A stretch of DNA of 64,000 nt from Ahaetulla prasina (lineage: Eukaryota > Chordata > Lepidosauria > Squamata > Colubridae), in NCBI RefSeq assembly GCF_028640845.1, contig NC_080546.1, positions 67,981,205 through 68,045,204 on the forward strand, read 5' to 3'. How positions within the stretch are numbered: position 1 is the stretch's first letter; the number at the start of each line of letters is the position of its first letter. Both the position numbers and the translations under genes were made by a program. The notes beneath the pieces were generated by a model. The model made no database searches. It was not told the origin of the DNA and worked only from the letters and a program-made list of their open reading frames with translations. Positions 43,097 through 55,440 of the stretch are shown here, one piece after another.

Positions 43097-43192
43097 TGTT
43101 CTGTTTCCCTCCCCCAATACTCCCAACAAAGAGTCAGTGAAAGGCCTCCTCTTCTACTTTATTTACATACATAAATGTCCTGGGTCACAACA
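43097..43192 (-). repeat. Gypsy A 5' LTR, internally deleted to 96 bp
   Basis: Matches the first 88 and last 9-10 bases of the 539-bp LTR almost perfectly. The deletion removes most of the promoter region, so the element could not be transcribed normally from this end. Confidence 0.85.
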
Positions 43193-43491
43193 GAAAGGGA
43201 GTAGGGGCCACTTCTGCTCAAAAGGACTTGTCAAATGGATTGATTTGTTAAGCAGACGAGGAAAATCACAAGCGCTCGATCTTTGAAATAGAAACAGCAC
43301 GCAAGTATCTTGACTTCCCCTTTTGAAATTGGAAACCCTTCTTTGTCTCTGCTTAATTGACTATTTAAAATGGCGTCTGAAAATGAAAGTGTGAATTCCT
43401 CAGTCTAACAAAGTAGTGCTATTTGTGAATTGTTATAAACAGAGCTCTCCTATATTGAAGGGAGCAAAGAAAAGATTTTAAGTTTAAATTC
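43193..43491 (+). other. L1 copy 5 5' UTR, right of gypsy A
   Basis: Non-coding leader continuing from 38155, ending just before ORF1. No distinct motif recognised. Confidence 0.6.
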
Positions 43492-44613
43492 TTGACCTTA
43501 TTGAAGAGTGAAATGGCTGCTAAGCCATCAAAACCCTCTGGAAGGAGAGGAGCTGAAGCAAATCTTGAGGATATACTTAAAGAACAATTAAAACTCTCTG
43601 AAGAGAGGCAAAAGGAGATGATGGAAAAACTTAATAGAGAAATAAGGGAACAGATGAAGGAGAATAATGAAAAAATAAGAGAAGATATTATGCTGGCTTT
43701 TCAATGTTTGTCTAAAAAAGTGGAGGGAATGGAAGAAGAGATGCAACAGATCTCTCAGTCAAATAAGCACTTAGAAGATAAAATGGAAGGTATTCAGACA
43801 AAAGTGGATGAAAATAAAGATCAGGTTGTGATATTGCAGTACAAGCTTATGGAAGGAGCTGTTAGAATTTGCGGTTTACAGGAACAGAGAGGAGAGGACC
43901 TAAGAAAAATCATATCAGAAGCACTGGCTGAATTTATTGAAGTGGAACCCCAAGAGGTAGCTTATCAAATTGATAAAATATATAGAATTAATTCTTGGAT
44001 CGCAAGACAGAGAAAGCTACCTCGGGACATTGTGGTTTATTTTGTGAAAAGAACTGCGAGAAATCAGATTTTGCAAGTTGCATATCAGAAAATTTTGAAA
44101 ATTGGAGAACAGGAGTTGAAGGTCCTGAAAGAGATTCCTTCCAAGATGTTAATAGACAGGAAGGAGTTTGTCTTTTTTACACAAGAACTTAAAAAACACC
44201 AGATTCAATTTAGATGGGAGCTGCCAGTTGGTCTGACAGTATTTTATCAAGGAAGGAGATACAGAATTGACACTGTGTTAAAGGCAAAGGATTTTCTCTC
44301 TACAGTCTTGAAAGTTGAAATAGAAGTGATAGAAAAACTTCAAGAGATCCAAGAGGGCGTGGTGACCCAAGAGGCCTCATTGCTGCCAGCACCAGAAGAG
44401 CCACAAGAGCAAAGGGTGACAAGAGGAGCTCTTAAGCGTAAAGAAGAGCAACAGCTTCAAAGTAAAACTCAGGACCCAGAATGGAAGCTGTGGGCGGCCT
44501 CTGACCCGGCGCAGGTCTCGTCCGGCCCCTTGGTTCTCCGAGGGGCTGAGGGAGATGAAACGCCGGAGAAGACACCTAGAGAGCACCTGGAGGTCCAGTC
44601 ATTCCGAAGCTGA
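43492..44613 (+). pseudogene. L1 copy 5 ORF1p, intact to the L2 insertion and then fused to L2 sequence
   Basis: Uninterrupted 373-codon frame. The likely native start is ATG 43513 (MAAKPSKPSGRRG), matching MAAKQIK at 13151. A coiled coil (about residues 20-110) is followed by the RRM-like core (VVILQYKLMEGAVRICGLQE; DKIYRINSWIARQRKLPRDIVVYF) and C-terminal domain (LKEIPSKMLIDRKEFVFFTQELKKHQ; RRYRIDTVLKAKDFLSTVLK). An acidic tail runs to about residue 330. From 44488 the frame enters inserted L2 DNA and adds about 40 unrelated residues. The original ORF1 end is therefore lost. Confidence 0.9.
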
Positions 44614-45790
44614 TCGGACACTACTTAGGTCCTATTCTAGGACCTACCTAGTGGCAATGAGGGAGGCGAGGCGTTCCTACGCCTCCACCCTCATTGCGCC
44701 GGCAGATAACCGCCCGGCCGCCCTGTTTCGGGTGACCCGCTCTCTCCTTCACCAGGAGGTGCGGGATGACCCTTTGCAGGGAAGTGCCGAGGAGTTTAGT
44801 GGTTATCTATACGATAAAATCGCTCAGCTCCGGGATGGTCTGGACCGAAATTGGGATGATCCAAGCGGGGGAGAGGAGGCACATCTTGTCGAGTCTGTTT
44901 GGGATGAGTTTGACTCTGTGGCTCCCGAGAACGTGGACAGGTTGTTGGGGAGGCTTCACGCCACCACATGTTTACTGGACCCGTGTCCTTCCTGGCTGGT
45001 GCTGGCCACTCAGGAAGTGACACGAGGCTGGCTCCAGGGGATTATCAACGCTTCTTTGTTGGAAGGGGTTTTCCCTGCCGCCTTGAAAGAGGCGGGGGTG
45101 AGACCCCTCCTTAAGAAGCCCTCCCTGGACCCGGCTATTTTGGGTAATTATCGTCCGGTCTCCAACCTTCGCTTCGTTGCAAAGGTTGTAGAGAGTGCTG
45201 TGGCGCGACAGCTTCCCCAATACCTGGATGAAGCCGTCTATCTAGACCCGTTCCAGTCTGGCTTCCGACCCGGATACAGCACGGAGACAGCTTTGGTCGC
45301 ATTGGTGGATGATCTCTGGAGGGCCAGGGACAGGGGTTATTCCTCTGCCCTGGTCCTATTAGATCTCTCGGCGGCTTTTGATACCATTGACCATGGTATC
45401 TTGCTGCGCCGGTTGGGGGGATTGGGAGTGGGAGGCACCGTTTATCGGTGGTTCTCCTCCTATCTCTCTGACCGGTCGCAGACGGTGTTGACAGGGGGGC
45501 AGAGGTCGACCGCGAGGGGCCTCACTTGTGGGGTGCTGCAGGGGTCGATCCTTTCGCCCCTGCTGTTCAACATCTATATGAAGCCGTTGGGTGAGATCAT
45601 CAGTGGCTTTGGGGTGAGATACCAGCTGTACGCTGATGACACTCAGCTGTACTTTTCCACCCCGGGTCACCCCAATGAAGCTGTTGAAGTGCTGTCCCGG
45701 TGTTTGGAGGCCGTACGGGTCTGGATAGGGAGAAATAGGTTCAAGCTCAATCCCTCCAAGACGGAGTGGCTGTGGATGCCGGCACCCTGA
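44555..45790 (+). CDS. L2 reverse transcriptase, open 411-codon fragment
   Basis: This reverse transcriptase copies L2 RNA at a nicked target. The open frame covers all catalytic RT blocks: NYRPVSNLRFVAKVVE, DPFQSGFRPGYSTETAL, ALVLLDLSAAFDTIDHGIL, YRWFSSYLSDRSQTV, LTCGVLQGSILSPLLFNIYM and the intact YADDTQLYFSTP box (about 45626-45661). The endonuclease and ORF1 are absent because of 5' truncation, so the first Met is not the native start. A stop at 45788-45790 precedes a continuation in another frame at 45833. It cannot act autonomously. Confidence 0.88.
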   Translation: MKRRRRHLESTWRSSHSEADRTLLRSYSRTYLVAMREARRSYASTLIAPADNRPAALFRVTRSLLHQEVRDDPLQGSAEEFSGYLYDKIAQLRDGLDRNWDDPSGGEEAHLVESVWDEFDSVAPENVDRLLGRLHATTCLLDPCPSWLVLATQEVTRGWLQGIINASLLEGVFPAALKEAGVRPLLKKPSLDPAILGNYRPVSNLRFVAKVVESAVARQLPQYLDEAVYLDPFQSGFRPGYSTETALVALVDDLWRARDRGYSSALVLLDLSAAFDTIDHGILLRRLGGLGVGGTVYRWFSSYLSDRSQTVLTGGQRSTARGLTCGVLQGSILSPLLFNIYMKPLGEIISGFGVRYQLYADDTQLYFSTPGHPNEAVEVLSRCLEAVRVWIGRNRFKLNPSKTEWLWMPAP

Positions 45791-45832
45791 TTCAGTCAAC
45801 TGCAGCCGCAGCTGACTGTCGGAGGCGAGTTA

Positions 45833-46471
45833 TTGGCCCCAAAGGATAGGGTGCGCAACTTAGGTGTCCTCCTGGATGTACGGCTGTCATTTGAAGATCA
45901 TTTGACGGCCGTCTCCAGGAGGGCCTTCCACCAGGTTCGCCTGGTTCGGCAGTTGCTCCCCTTCCTTGATCGGGATGCCTTGTGCACAGTCACTCATGCG
46001 CTCGTTACCTCTCGCTTGGATTATTGTAATGCTCTCTACATGGGGCTCCCCTTGAGGTGCACTCGGAGGCTTCAGTTAGTCCAGAATGCAGCTGCGCGGG
46101 TGATAGAGGGAGCTTCGCATAGCTCCCGTGTAACACCGCTCCTGCGCAGACTGCACTGGCTACCTGTGGCCTTTCGGGTGCACTCTAAGGTTTTGGTTAC
46201 GACCTTTAAAGCACTCCATGGCTTAGGGCCTGGGTACTTATGGACCGCCTGCTGTTACCGCATGCCTCCCACCGACCCGTACGCTCACACAGAGAGGGAC
46301 TTCTCAGGGTGCCGTCCGCCAAGCAATGTCGGCTGGCGGCCCCCAGGGGAAGGTCCTTCTCTGTGGGGGCTCCCACACTCTGGAACGAGCTTCCCGGGTT
46401 TACGCCAAATACCTGACCTTGGACCTTCCGAACTGAAGACACATCTTTTCATTCGCGCGGGGCTGGCTTAA
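45833..46471 (+). pseudogene. L2 ORF2 C-terminal region after a frame break
   Basis: Continues the L2 protein: KDRVRNLGVLLDVRLSFEDHL, VTHALVTSRLDYCNALYMGLP, RRLQLVQNAAARVI and LLRRLHWLPVAFRVHSKVL are the standard C-terminal motifs of the L2 group. 46250-46471 holds the last part with WNELP-like sequence in a shifted frame. Confidence 0.85.
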
Positions 46472-46659
46472 ATTTTATCGATTTTAAATTTTCTATTACA
46501 AATTTTAATGGGGTTTTAGTTTTATATATTTTAAAGTTTTTTAGGCCAATTATAAAATAAGTTTTTTAATTTGTATTTTAAATTGTATATTGTATTGTTT
46601 GTTTTTTACTTTTTGGCTGTACACCACCCTGAGTCCTTCGGGAGAACGGCGGTATAAAA

Positions 46660-46696
46660 ATCAAATTAAATAAATAAATAAATAAATAAATAATAG
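46660..46696 (+). repeat. (AAATA)n-type tail of L2
   Basis: AAAT/AAATA units form the 3' terminus of the L2 insertion, directly before the target duplication. Confidence 0.9.
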
Positions 46697-46755
46697 ATGG
46701 AAGATACTGGAGGAGGATCTTCTGTTGTCTGCTTCAAAGCTTCAGGAGGCCAGTA

Positions 46756-49700
46756 ATGGCAAATAGAATTTTGTCATGGAATGTTAATGGCTTGAATTCA
46801 GCTCAGAAAAGAAGGAAAATATTTTACTATTTGAAACAATTTAAAAATGATGTGATTTGCCTGCAAGAGACACATCAAATTATCAGACCAAAAATACTTA
46901 ATTAACTCAAAATTAGGTAAACATTTTGTTGCATCAGCTTTGGATAAAAAGAAAAATGGTATAGTTGTATATAACAGGAAGGATATACCAGCTAAGTTAA
47001 TTGAGGCAGATACTCAAGGAAGATTTATTGCTATTGAACTGGTGATAGATGCAAAAAAGATATTACTGATAGGTATTTATGCACTTAATCAGCAACAAGA
47101 AAAGTTTTATAAAATGCTACATGAGAGGTTGACCCTCTGGGATTACAGTTTGTTTATTTTATTAGGAGATTGGAATGGAGTAATTGATACAAGAAATGAT
47201 AAGAGAACCTCTTCTAAGAAGATACTTATACATGCAAAACTACCAAAACCCTTTTTTGAAATGATGGAAGACTTTGAGTTTAGAGATATATGGAGGTTGC
47301 GGAATCCAGATGAGAGAGATTTTACTTTTTTTCCCGATAGGCATCAATCTTTTTCACGTATTGACTTTATCTTAATTTCTAATGACTTGCTTTCTAGGGT
47401 GAAGAAAATGAAGATATTTCCGAGGTGTTTAACTGACCATAGCCCAGTTTGGATGGAATTACTACAAGGAAAAAAGGTGGTAGAACATGGAGGCTAAATG
47501 AAAATTTGTTTAGATATGAGGATAATGTAAATCAATATAAGAAACGGATGAAGGAATTTTTTGATTTTAATATAAACAAGGGGACACTGATAGGAACTGT
47601 GTGGGAGGCGAGTAAAGCTTATATTAGAGGGATATTGATATATTTGGACACTAGGCAGAAAAATAATAAACAAAGGCAATGTAGGTACTTGGAAGAAGAA
47701 ATTCAAAAAAACCAACAATTATTAATACAAAACCCACAAGACCAGAAATTTAAGGAGGCTATAAGGATATTAGAGTCAATTTAATATTTTAATGGCAGAC
47801 CAAGGGGCAACAAATATACAATATGCTAAACATAATACCGTTTGTAACGCAAATAAACCTGGGAGGTGGCTGGCATATAACTTAAGGAAAAAACAGAAAG
47901 CACGTGTCATAGAAAAAATAGAATATAAAGGTAAAGAGATATATCAACAGGACAAAATTAAAAAGGCCTTCTCAGAATTTTATACTACTTTATATGCGAA
48001 AGATAAAATATTGAATAGGGACATTTATGATTATTTAAAAGATCACAGGGTTAATACTCTAACATTAGAACAAAGGGAAGAGTTGAATCGGCCGATGGCT
48101 ACTGGAGAAATAGTGGAGGCAATTAAACAACCAAAATGGGGAAAACCCCCAGTACAGATGGACTTACAGCAAGTTATTATAAAAAATTACAGTATGAAAT
48201 ACTTGGCCCATTTAAAGAATTATTTAATCAGATACAACTAGGAGGGGGAATACCCCTGTCGTGGAAAACATCTTTTATTTCATTGATACCGAAAGAGGAA
48301 CAAGATTGCTCTAAACCCGGGAATTATAGGCCAATCTCACTTTTAAACAATGATTATAAGATTTTTGTTAAAATAATAGCAAATAGATTAATGTTAGTTT
48401 TACAACAAAGAATTCATACTGATCAATCTGGTTTTATAAAAGGGAGGCAGATGAGGAATAATGTTAGACAGATTATTAATATATTGGAATATTTGGACAA
48501 GAAGAATACTTCAGCAGCACTTATTTTTTTGGATGCGGAGAAGGCCTTTGATCGATTGCATTGGGATTTTTTATTTAAATTAATAGAGAAAATGTAATTT
48601 GGAGATTGCTTTGTTAGAATAATTAAGGCGATTTATGGAGAGCAAACAGCGCAGATTATAATAAATGTAGTAGTTTGACAGAAGTTATTAAGATTGCGAA
48701 AGGAACGAGACAGGGATGTCCTTTATCACCACTATTGTTTGTTTTAAATCTGGAACCATTATTGGATAAAATACGAGAGTTAAAAAAGTTAGAGGGAATT
48801 AAAATTAGACAATATGAGTATAAGGTTAGAACTTTTGCAGATGACTTAGTGGTTACTTTAACAAATCCTATAAATTCAAGTATATCTTTGTTGGAAACAA
48901 TTGATAAATATGGAAAGGTATCAGGATTTAAAATAAATCAGAATAAAACAAAAGTGATAATCAAAAATATGTCTAAACAACAAAACAAAAATTAGAGGAG
49001 ATAACAGGATTTGAGGTGGTAAAAAAGGTTAAATATTTAGGAGTTTATATTAGCTCATCGAACAGGAACCTTTATAAGAATAATTATGAGTTGCTATGGC
49101 AAAAAATTCAGAAAGACATGAACGCCTGGGAAAAACTGCAGCTATCGTTATTGGGGAGGATAGCGGCTATTAAAATGAATGTGTTACCTAGATTTTGTTT
49201 CTGTTCCAGATGATACCAATAATCAAGAAAGATAAAAATTTGGAGGAATGGCAGATCGGGATTAATAAATTTATATGGCAAGGTAAAGAGGCGAGGGTTC
49301 AAATGAAAATAATTCAGGACTCACGGGAAAGAAGAGGCCTAAAAATGCCTAATTTTAAACTATATTATGAAACAGTAGCCCTTTCAGTAATAAGTGACTG
49401 GTTTAATTTAACAGAGGAAAGAATTTTGAATATAGAAGGTTATGACTTACTATATGGATGGCATGCGTATTTATTTTATGAAAAAAAAGTGGATAGGGCT
49501 TTTAAGGGTCACGTGTTGAGACGTGCTCTTTTGCGTGTCTGGAAAAAATATTCCTATAAATTAGACTATAAAATTCCTACATGGGCAAGCCCCAGACATG
49601 CAATAGAGAATATAAATATAGAACAGAAACAGGAAATGATTACTTATAAAGAACTTTTATAAGCTGAAGGAGGTAGCTTGCAATTAAAATCTTTACAGGT

Positions 49701-50499
49701 ATTAAATGAAGAAGGGAGGAAATATACTTGGTTTCAATATGGGCAACTAAGTGCTAGATGGAAAGAAGATAAAAAAATTAGTATAATGCAAAGAGAGGAA
49801 AACTTAATAAAGCAAATTAAAAAGCAGACCCAGGAGCATATAAAGAGATTGTATAATGTGTTACTTGAAATAGATTCGGAAAAGGATTTGGTAAAGGATT
49901 GTATGATAAAATGGGCACAGAATATTCAGGAACCAATAATGTTGGTAACATGGGAGAAAATCTGGGTTAGAAATGTTAAGTTTACACAAGCACAGAATCT
50001 AAGGGAAAATTTTTATGTTTTATAGATGGCACTTAGATCCCAAAAAATTATCATGTATGTACCCTGATATCCAAGCGAAATGTTGGAGATTGACTGTGAT
50101 GATGCTACATATTTTCATATTTGATGGACTTGCAAGAAAATTAAGGCCTTTTGGATAAGAATTTGGTGGATTATTCAAAATATCTTGAAGAAGAAGATAA
50201 AGTTCCTGCCACAATTTTTCCTGTTGGGAATTATAACAGATTGTACAGTGACTGAGATTAAATTGATTTTGAACTTAATAACAGCAGCAAGGCTGCTGAT
50301 TGGACAATATTGGGGGGGAAAAGAATTACCTACAATAGAAGAATGTATATTGAAAGTTACTAACTTGGCTGAGATGGCTAAAATCTCAGCCTTTTTGAAA
50401 GACAATACGCAGGAAAGATATTTAATTGAATGGAAAAAATGGATTGATTATTTACAAAACAGATATCAGATTAAGAGATATCAGATTGCCTTTGAATAA
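46756..50499 (+). pseudogene. L1 copy 5 ORF2: endonuclease, reverse transcriptase, C-terminal domain
   Basis: Starts at ATG 46756 (MANRILSWNVNGLNSAQKRRK), frameshifts near 46880, and continues through the endonuclease (IGIYALNQQQ, catalytic LLGDWNGVID, SRIDFILIS, TDHSPVW; to 47497). RT region: ISLIPKEEQDCSKPGNYRPISLLNNDYK, QSGFIKGRQMRNN, IFLDAEKAFDRLHWDFL, TRQGCPLSPLLF and the intact FADDLVV box near 48833-48853. C-terminal region 49016-50499, with the Cys/His block damaged around 50080-50140. Frame breaks near 47497, 47784, 48200, 48597, 49000, 49210, 49660 and 50025. Ends at TAA 50497-50499. Confidence 0.9.
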
Positions 50500-50619
50500 T
50501 TAGGATGTATTATTTTGGAATGTAATGGGAGAGGTTAGGAAATGAAAAGACTTGGATGAGGTTAATTGGATTAGAAGGGAAAATTTTACTCTATGTTTGG
50601 TTCATGTATAACAATACCT

Positions 50620-50705
50620 TGTCATTGACCGGGGAAGCCGAGGGGGGGGTTAAGGGAGGGGGGAAAGGGGTTTTGAGGGGGGGAGGGGGGAAAAGGGGGA
50701 AAAAT
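50620..50705 (+). other. G-rich L1 3' UTR tract (potential G-quadruplex)
   Basis: Successive runs of four to eight G (GAGGGGGGGG, GGGAGGGGGG, GAGGGGGGGAGGGGGG) precede the terminal AATAAA and A-tail. AATAAA at 50730-50735 would be the L1 polyadenylation signal. Confidence 0.8.
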
Positions 50706-50756
50706 ATTTTTGTTTGTTAAAACTTTCTCAATAAAAAAACAACAAGCAAAATATTT

Positions 50757-51117
50757 CCTCTAATCATAAAAGCCATGTATCACATTTGTGTTTCTTGCTT
50801 TGACATATTTTACTCACATGTCTTTCACCAAAGGCTTGAAATCATATAAAACTCTTGCTGGTATGCCTGTCTGCTGCCAACTGCCCCAGAAGCAAAACCT
50901 GCATTCTTTCTGGAAACAATTCAAAGGGAGATTTCCTTTCCAAAAGCAGCCAACCCCCACGTCTTGATTTTAGGGATGCTAATTTTTTATATTTCCTTAA
51001 CAGAAGTGTTTAAACTGAAAGTCCTTAAAGTGGGTATATGTAAAGTATATATACGTGGGTATATATATACGTGGGTATATATAAAGTGAGTTTATAGCGA
51101 TGCTTATGCTTATTGTC
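50757..51117. other. Unique-looking spacer with duplicated 42-mer
   Basis: No gene. Bases about 50994-51035 repeat 33791-33832 with one mismatch. A (TA)n/ACGTGGGTATATA stretch follows at 51035-51080. Confidence 0.5.
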
Positions 51118-51446
51118 ATGTCACATTACAAAAAAGATATTGAGACTTTGGAAAAAGTGCAAAGAAGTGCAACTAAGATGATTAATAGCCTGGAGACTAA
51201 AACATATGAAGAACGGTTGCAGGATTTGGATTTGGCTAGTCTAGAGAAACAAAAGACTAGGGGGACATGATAGCAGTATTCCAGTATTTGAGAGGCTGCC
51301 AAAAAGAGGAGGGGGTCAACTTATTTTCCAAAGCACCAGAAGGCAAGACAAGAAACAATGGATGGAAACAAGAGAAGCAACCTAGAATTAAGGAGAAACT
51401 TCATAACAGAGGACAATTAACCAGTGGAACAGCTTGCCTTCAGAAG

Positions 51447-53122
<1,676 letters not shown>

Positions 53123-53176
53123 GCTTCAGCACTGGAGGTTTTTAAGAAAAGACTGGACAACCACTTATCTGAAACG

Positions 53177-53427
53177 GTATAGGGCAGTGATGGTTAACCT
53201 TTTTGGCACTGAGTGCTGAAACTGGAGCGCGCACCTGTGCTGGAGCACCAAAACCTGGAAGAGAGCAACTGGCCAGTATGCATGTGCGTGGCAGCCAGCA
53301 CGGTCTGCAGCACATACACATGATGGAACCTGGAAGAGCAACTGGCGATGGCACACGTGCCCACAAAGGGAGCTCTGCATGCCACCTCTGGCACGCGTGC
53401 CATAGGTTCACCATCATGGGTATAGGG
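53177..53427. mobile_element. 235-bp hAT MITE (53185-53419)
   Basis: Begins CAGTGATGGTTAACC and ends GGTTCACCATCATGG, with the 8-bp duplication GTATAGGG at 53177-53184 and 53420-53427. The interior contains GGCACGCGTGCC-type palindromes typical of the abundant squamate CAGTGATGG MITE. Confidence 0.95.
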
Positions 53428-53490
53428 TCTGCTGCTTGATCAAGAGGTTGCACTAGAAGACTTCCAAGGTCCCTTCCAGCTCTGATTGAT

Positions 53491-54380
53491 TGATTATGCT
53501 TCCCTAGGGAGACTGCTAATACCATCCCAGCTGGGAAGAAAGAAACACAGGGAAATTTTCCCAACATCTCCAGCCTGAATAGCTGATAATGATACAATTA
53601 GAGAGGAAAAGTAGATTTAGAGTGGAACAATCCATTGTAGAACACTTTATATCATATCATTTAAAGCACATCCAATATTTGAAAAATGCCTTATATGTGA
53701 CATTCCTTGTTTTCCATTTTCCTTCAATTTTTTATTTTCATAAATTTTATGGGTGTAATAATGGAAAGAAAGAATAACCTTGAGGAACAAAAGGAAGTGT
53801 CAATGTTCCAACTGCCCAACCAAAGCAAGCACCTTCGAGACCTTCTAATATCTGAATGCAACTTTATTGAGTACACCATTTCAGCACAGATGAAGGCAGA
53901 ACCAGCTCTACCTAATTCCCACAGAAACCCACCTAGTTACAGTATAGAATTCCTTCTATTAGGGTAGGTCACATTATCCAAGTGAGTGTCATTGTATTGC
54001 TATGAGAAAACAACTCTGGTCTTGGCAAACACCTGATTTGTATTTGGCTCCCATGGCTCTTCTTCTTAAAGTCTGGAGCCTGCATTCCATCTCATCCTTC
54101 CCTTCCCCCTGGTTCTTTGGCAAGTTGAGAAGTGATAATGGTTGCAACAGCAGAAGCATGCTTCAAGCTTGACAGGAAGAGCCACAAACAAGATAATGGT
54201 CAGATAAAAAATATTCTGAGTCAGGCAAAAATCTAATTTAAGAAATTTTCAGACATTTTCTCATGAAATGTTCTCATGAAAATAAAGGGAAGGAGTATGT
54301 TTAGTTTTGCAGGATTCTGTTACTATAACATTATAAAAAAAGTAGTATTAGCTTGCGGGTCTTTGGTTTCCATGTTTGGT
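53491..54380. other. Unique-looking sequence, no gene
   Basis: AT-rich DNA with one open + frame (53707-53967) lacking recognisable motifs. No repeat or RNA feature identified; possibly ordinary intergenic DNA. Confidence 0.35.
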
Positions 54381-54389
54381 CTACCATAG

Positions 54390-54574
54390 AGGGATGTACA
54401 AAGGGAAAAACTTAAAAATGTATCTACTGATAGGCCTTCCCTTTACCTGATTCAAAAATTGCTCTCCAATACCTGCCCATTGGTCACATGACCACCAAGC
54501 CACACCCACCAAGTCACACCCACCAAGCCTTGCCCACAGAACTGGTAGCGAAAATCTTTAGATTTCACCACTGG
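54390..54574. mobile_element. Partial hAT element, right end (CAGTGGTGAAATCT family)
   Basis: Ends AAATCTTTAGATTTCACCACTG at 54574. The preceding CACCAAGCCACACCCACCAA repeats are the reverse complement of the GGTGTGGCTTGGTGG subterminal repeats seen at 51490. The left terminus is not recognised. Confidence 0.65.
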
Positions 54575-54998
54575 AACAGGGGATTTAGTAAGTAATCTGA
54601 GCTGAGCCTATTTAAGCTCCATATACAAAAGCATGACTGATTTATCAGCTAAGGTTGACAGAAAATTCTTTTAAATATACATTAAATAGACATCCAGCAT
54701 TAATGTGCATCCATCTGTTAATCTATAGCAGCATCTGCCTTCGAGAACAAGGTTCCCTGAGATCTAGATAGCCCAATCTGTTGCTGTTTAAGAAAGTTGT
54801 AAACATCTCACTCTTCACCTTGGCTTTTCACCATTAAGACCCCTTCCTTCATTTTACTTGCCATCTTTGTTGCTGATGTTTAGTCAGCCAGATGTTTAGA
54901 CTGGATATCTAGACTGGGTGTGGCAGGTGAGCTAGCCCACTTAATAAAGTTATGGTCTGGATGGTAACCATCCCAGAGTTCTGAGGTAACTTCTAAAT
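54575..54998. other. Unassigned sequence
   Basis: About 420 bp of mixed composition. No feature recognised. Confidence 0.3.
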
Positions 54999-55247
54999 GT
55001 GCCCATTAACTGACCAGCTGGCAGGTGCGCAAGCATGTGCCAGAAACTGGAAGCTCAGCTTCCCGGCACATGCATGTGCACCAGGGAGCTGTTCTTCAGG
55101 TTTCCGGTGCTCCCCTGCATGCGAAGACAAGCTGGCCAGCACACATATGCAGGCTGGAACCCAGAAAAGCAATGGGCGATGGCTGGCGTGCCCAGAGAGA
55201 TAGCTCTGCGTGCCACTTCCAGCATGCATGCATAGGTTCACCATCAC
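54999..55247. mobile_element. Degenerate CAGTGATGG-family hAT MITE
   Basis: The right end CATAGGTTCACCATCAC matches the MITE at 53185-53419, and the interior repeats its CTGCGTGCCACTTCCAGCATG and GGCACATGCATGTGC blocks. The left end is eroded and no target duplication can be read. Confidence 0.65.
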
Positions 55248-55440
55248 GAGCTTAGACTCTGCGACAATATGTATAACACATCAAGCATCCACATCTGCCT
55301 ATCACAGATCCTTGGGAAGGACTTGATAAATAGACAAAAATGGCAAATTCAGTTTGAACATTGGGCAGACTGTGCAATGAACAAATAATAATAGATCAAA
55401 CATAAAAATTAATAATCAGAAATAAAGAGAAAAAAACCCA
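55248..55440. other. Unassigned AT-rich spacer
   Basis: About 190 bp of AT-rich sequence. No feature recognised. Confidence 0.3.

Larger units (their letters stand above)
38151..43197 (-). mobile_element. Gypsy A: Ty3/gypsy chromovirus (38156-43192)
   Basis: A - strand LTR retrotransposon. LTRs have TGTT…AACA ends: left (3') LTR 38156-38694, right (5') LTR 43097-43192. The flanks are GAAAA and GAAAG, 4 of 5 identical. Order on the - strand is gag, protease, RT, RNase H, integrase, chromodomain. The right LTR is only 96 bp because about 440 bp are missing between ATAAATGTCCTGG and GTCACAACA. It inserted into the L1 5' UTR. Confidence 0.93.
44481..46703 (+). mobile_element. L2-type LINE (44488-46696), 5'-truncated
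   Basis: The 7-bp direct repeats ATGGAAG at 44481-44487 and 46697-46703 bound the insert in the L1 ORF1 tail. It includes RT to the 3' end, with the hallmark CACCCTGAGTCCTTCGGGAG … GGCGGTATAAAAATC and an (AAATA)n tail (46660-46695). The coding region is almost intact (44555-45790, then 45833-46471), so this is a young insertion, younger than the L1. Confidence 0.95.
37883..50756 (+). mobile_element. L1 LINE copy 5 (37899-50740), near full length, carrying two nested elements
   Basis: The 16-bp direct repeats AACAAGCAAAATATTT at 37883-37898 and 50741-50756 bound the whole block. After removing gypsy A (38156-43192) and L2 (44488-46696) about 5.6 kb remain: a 5' UTR, ORF1 from 43513, ORF2 46756-50499, and a G-rich 3' UTR with a short A-tail. 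This is the most complete L1 in the window. ORF1 was intact up to the L2 insertion; ORF2 has several frameshifts and stops. Confidence 0.95.

Noticed and set aside
55025..55255. Overlapping short frames around 55000-55255
   Set aside because: They lie within a palindromic hAT MITE; no coding evidence.
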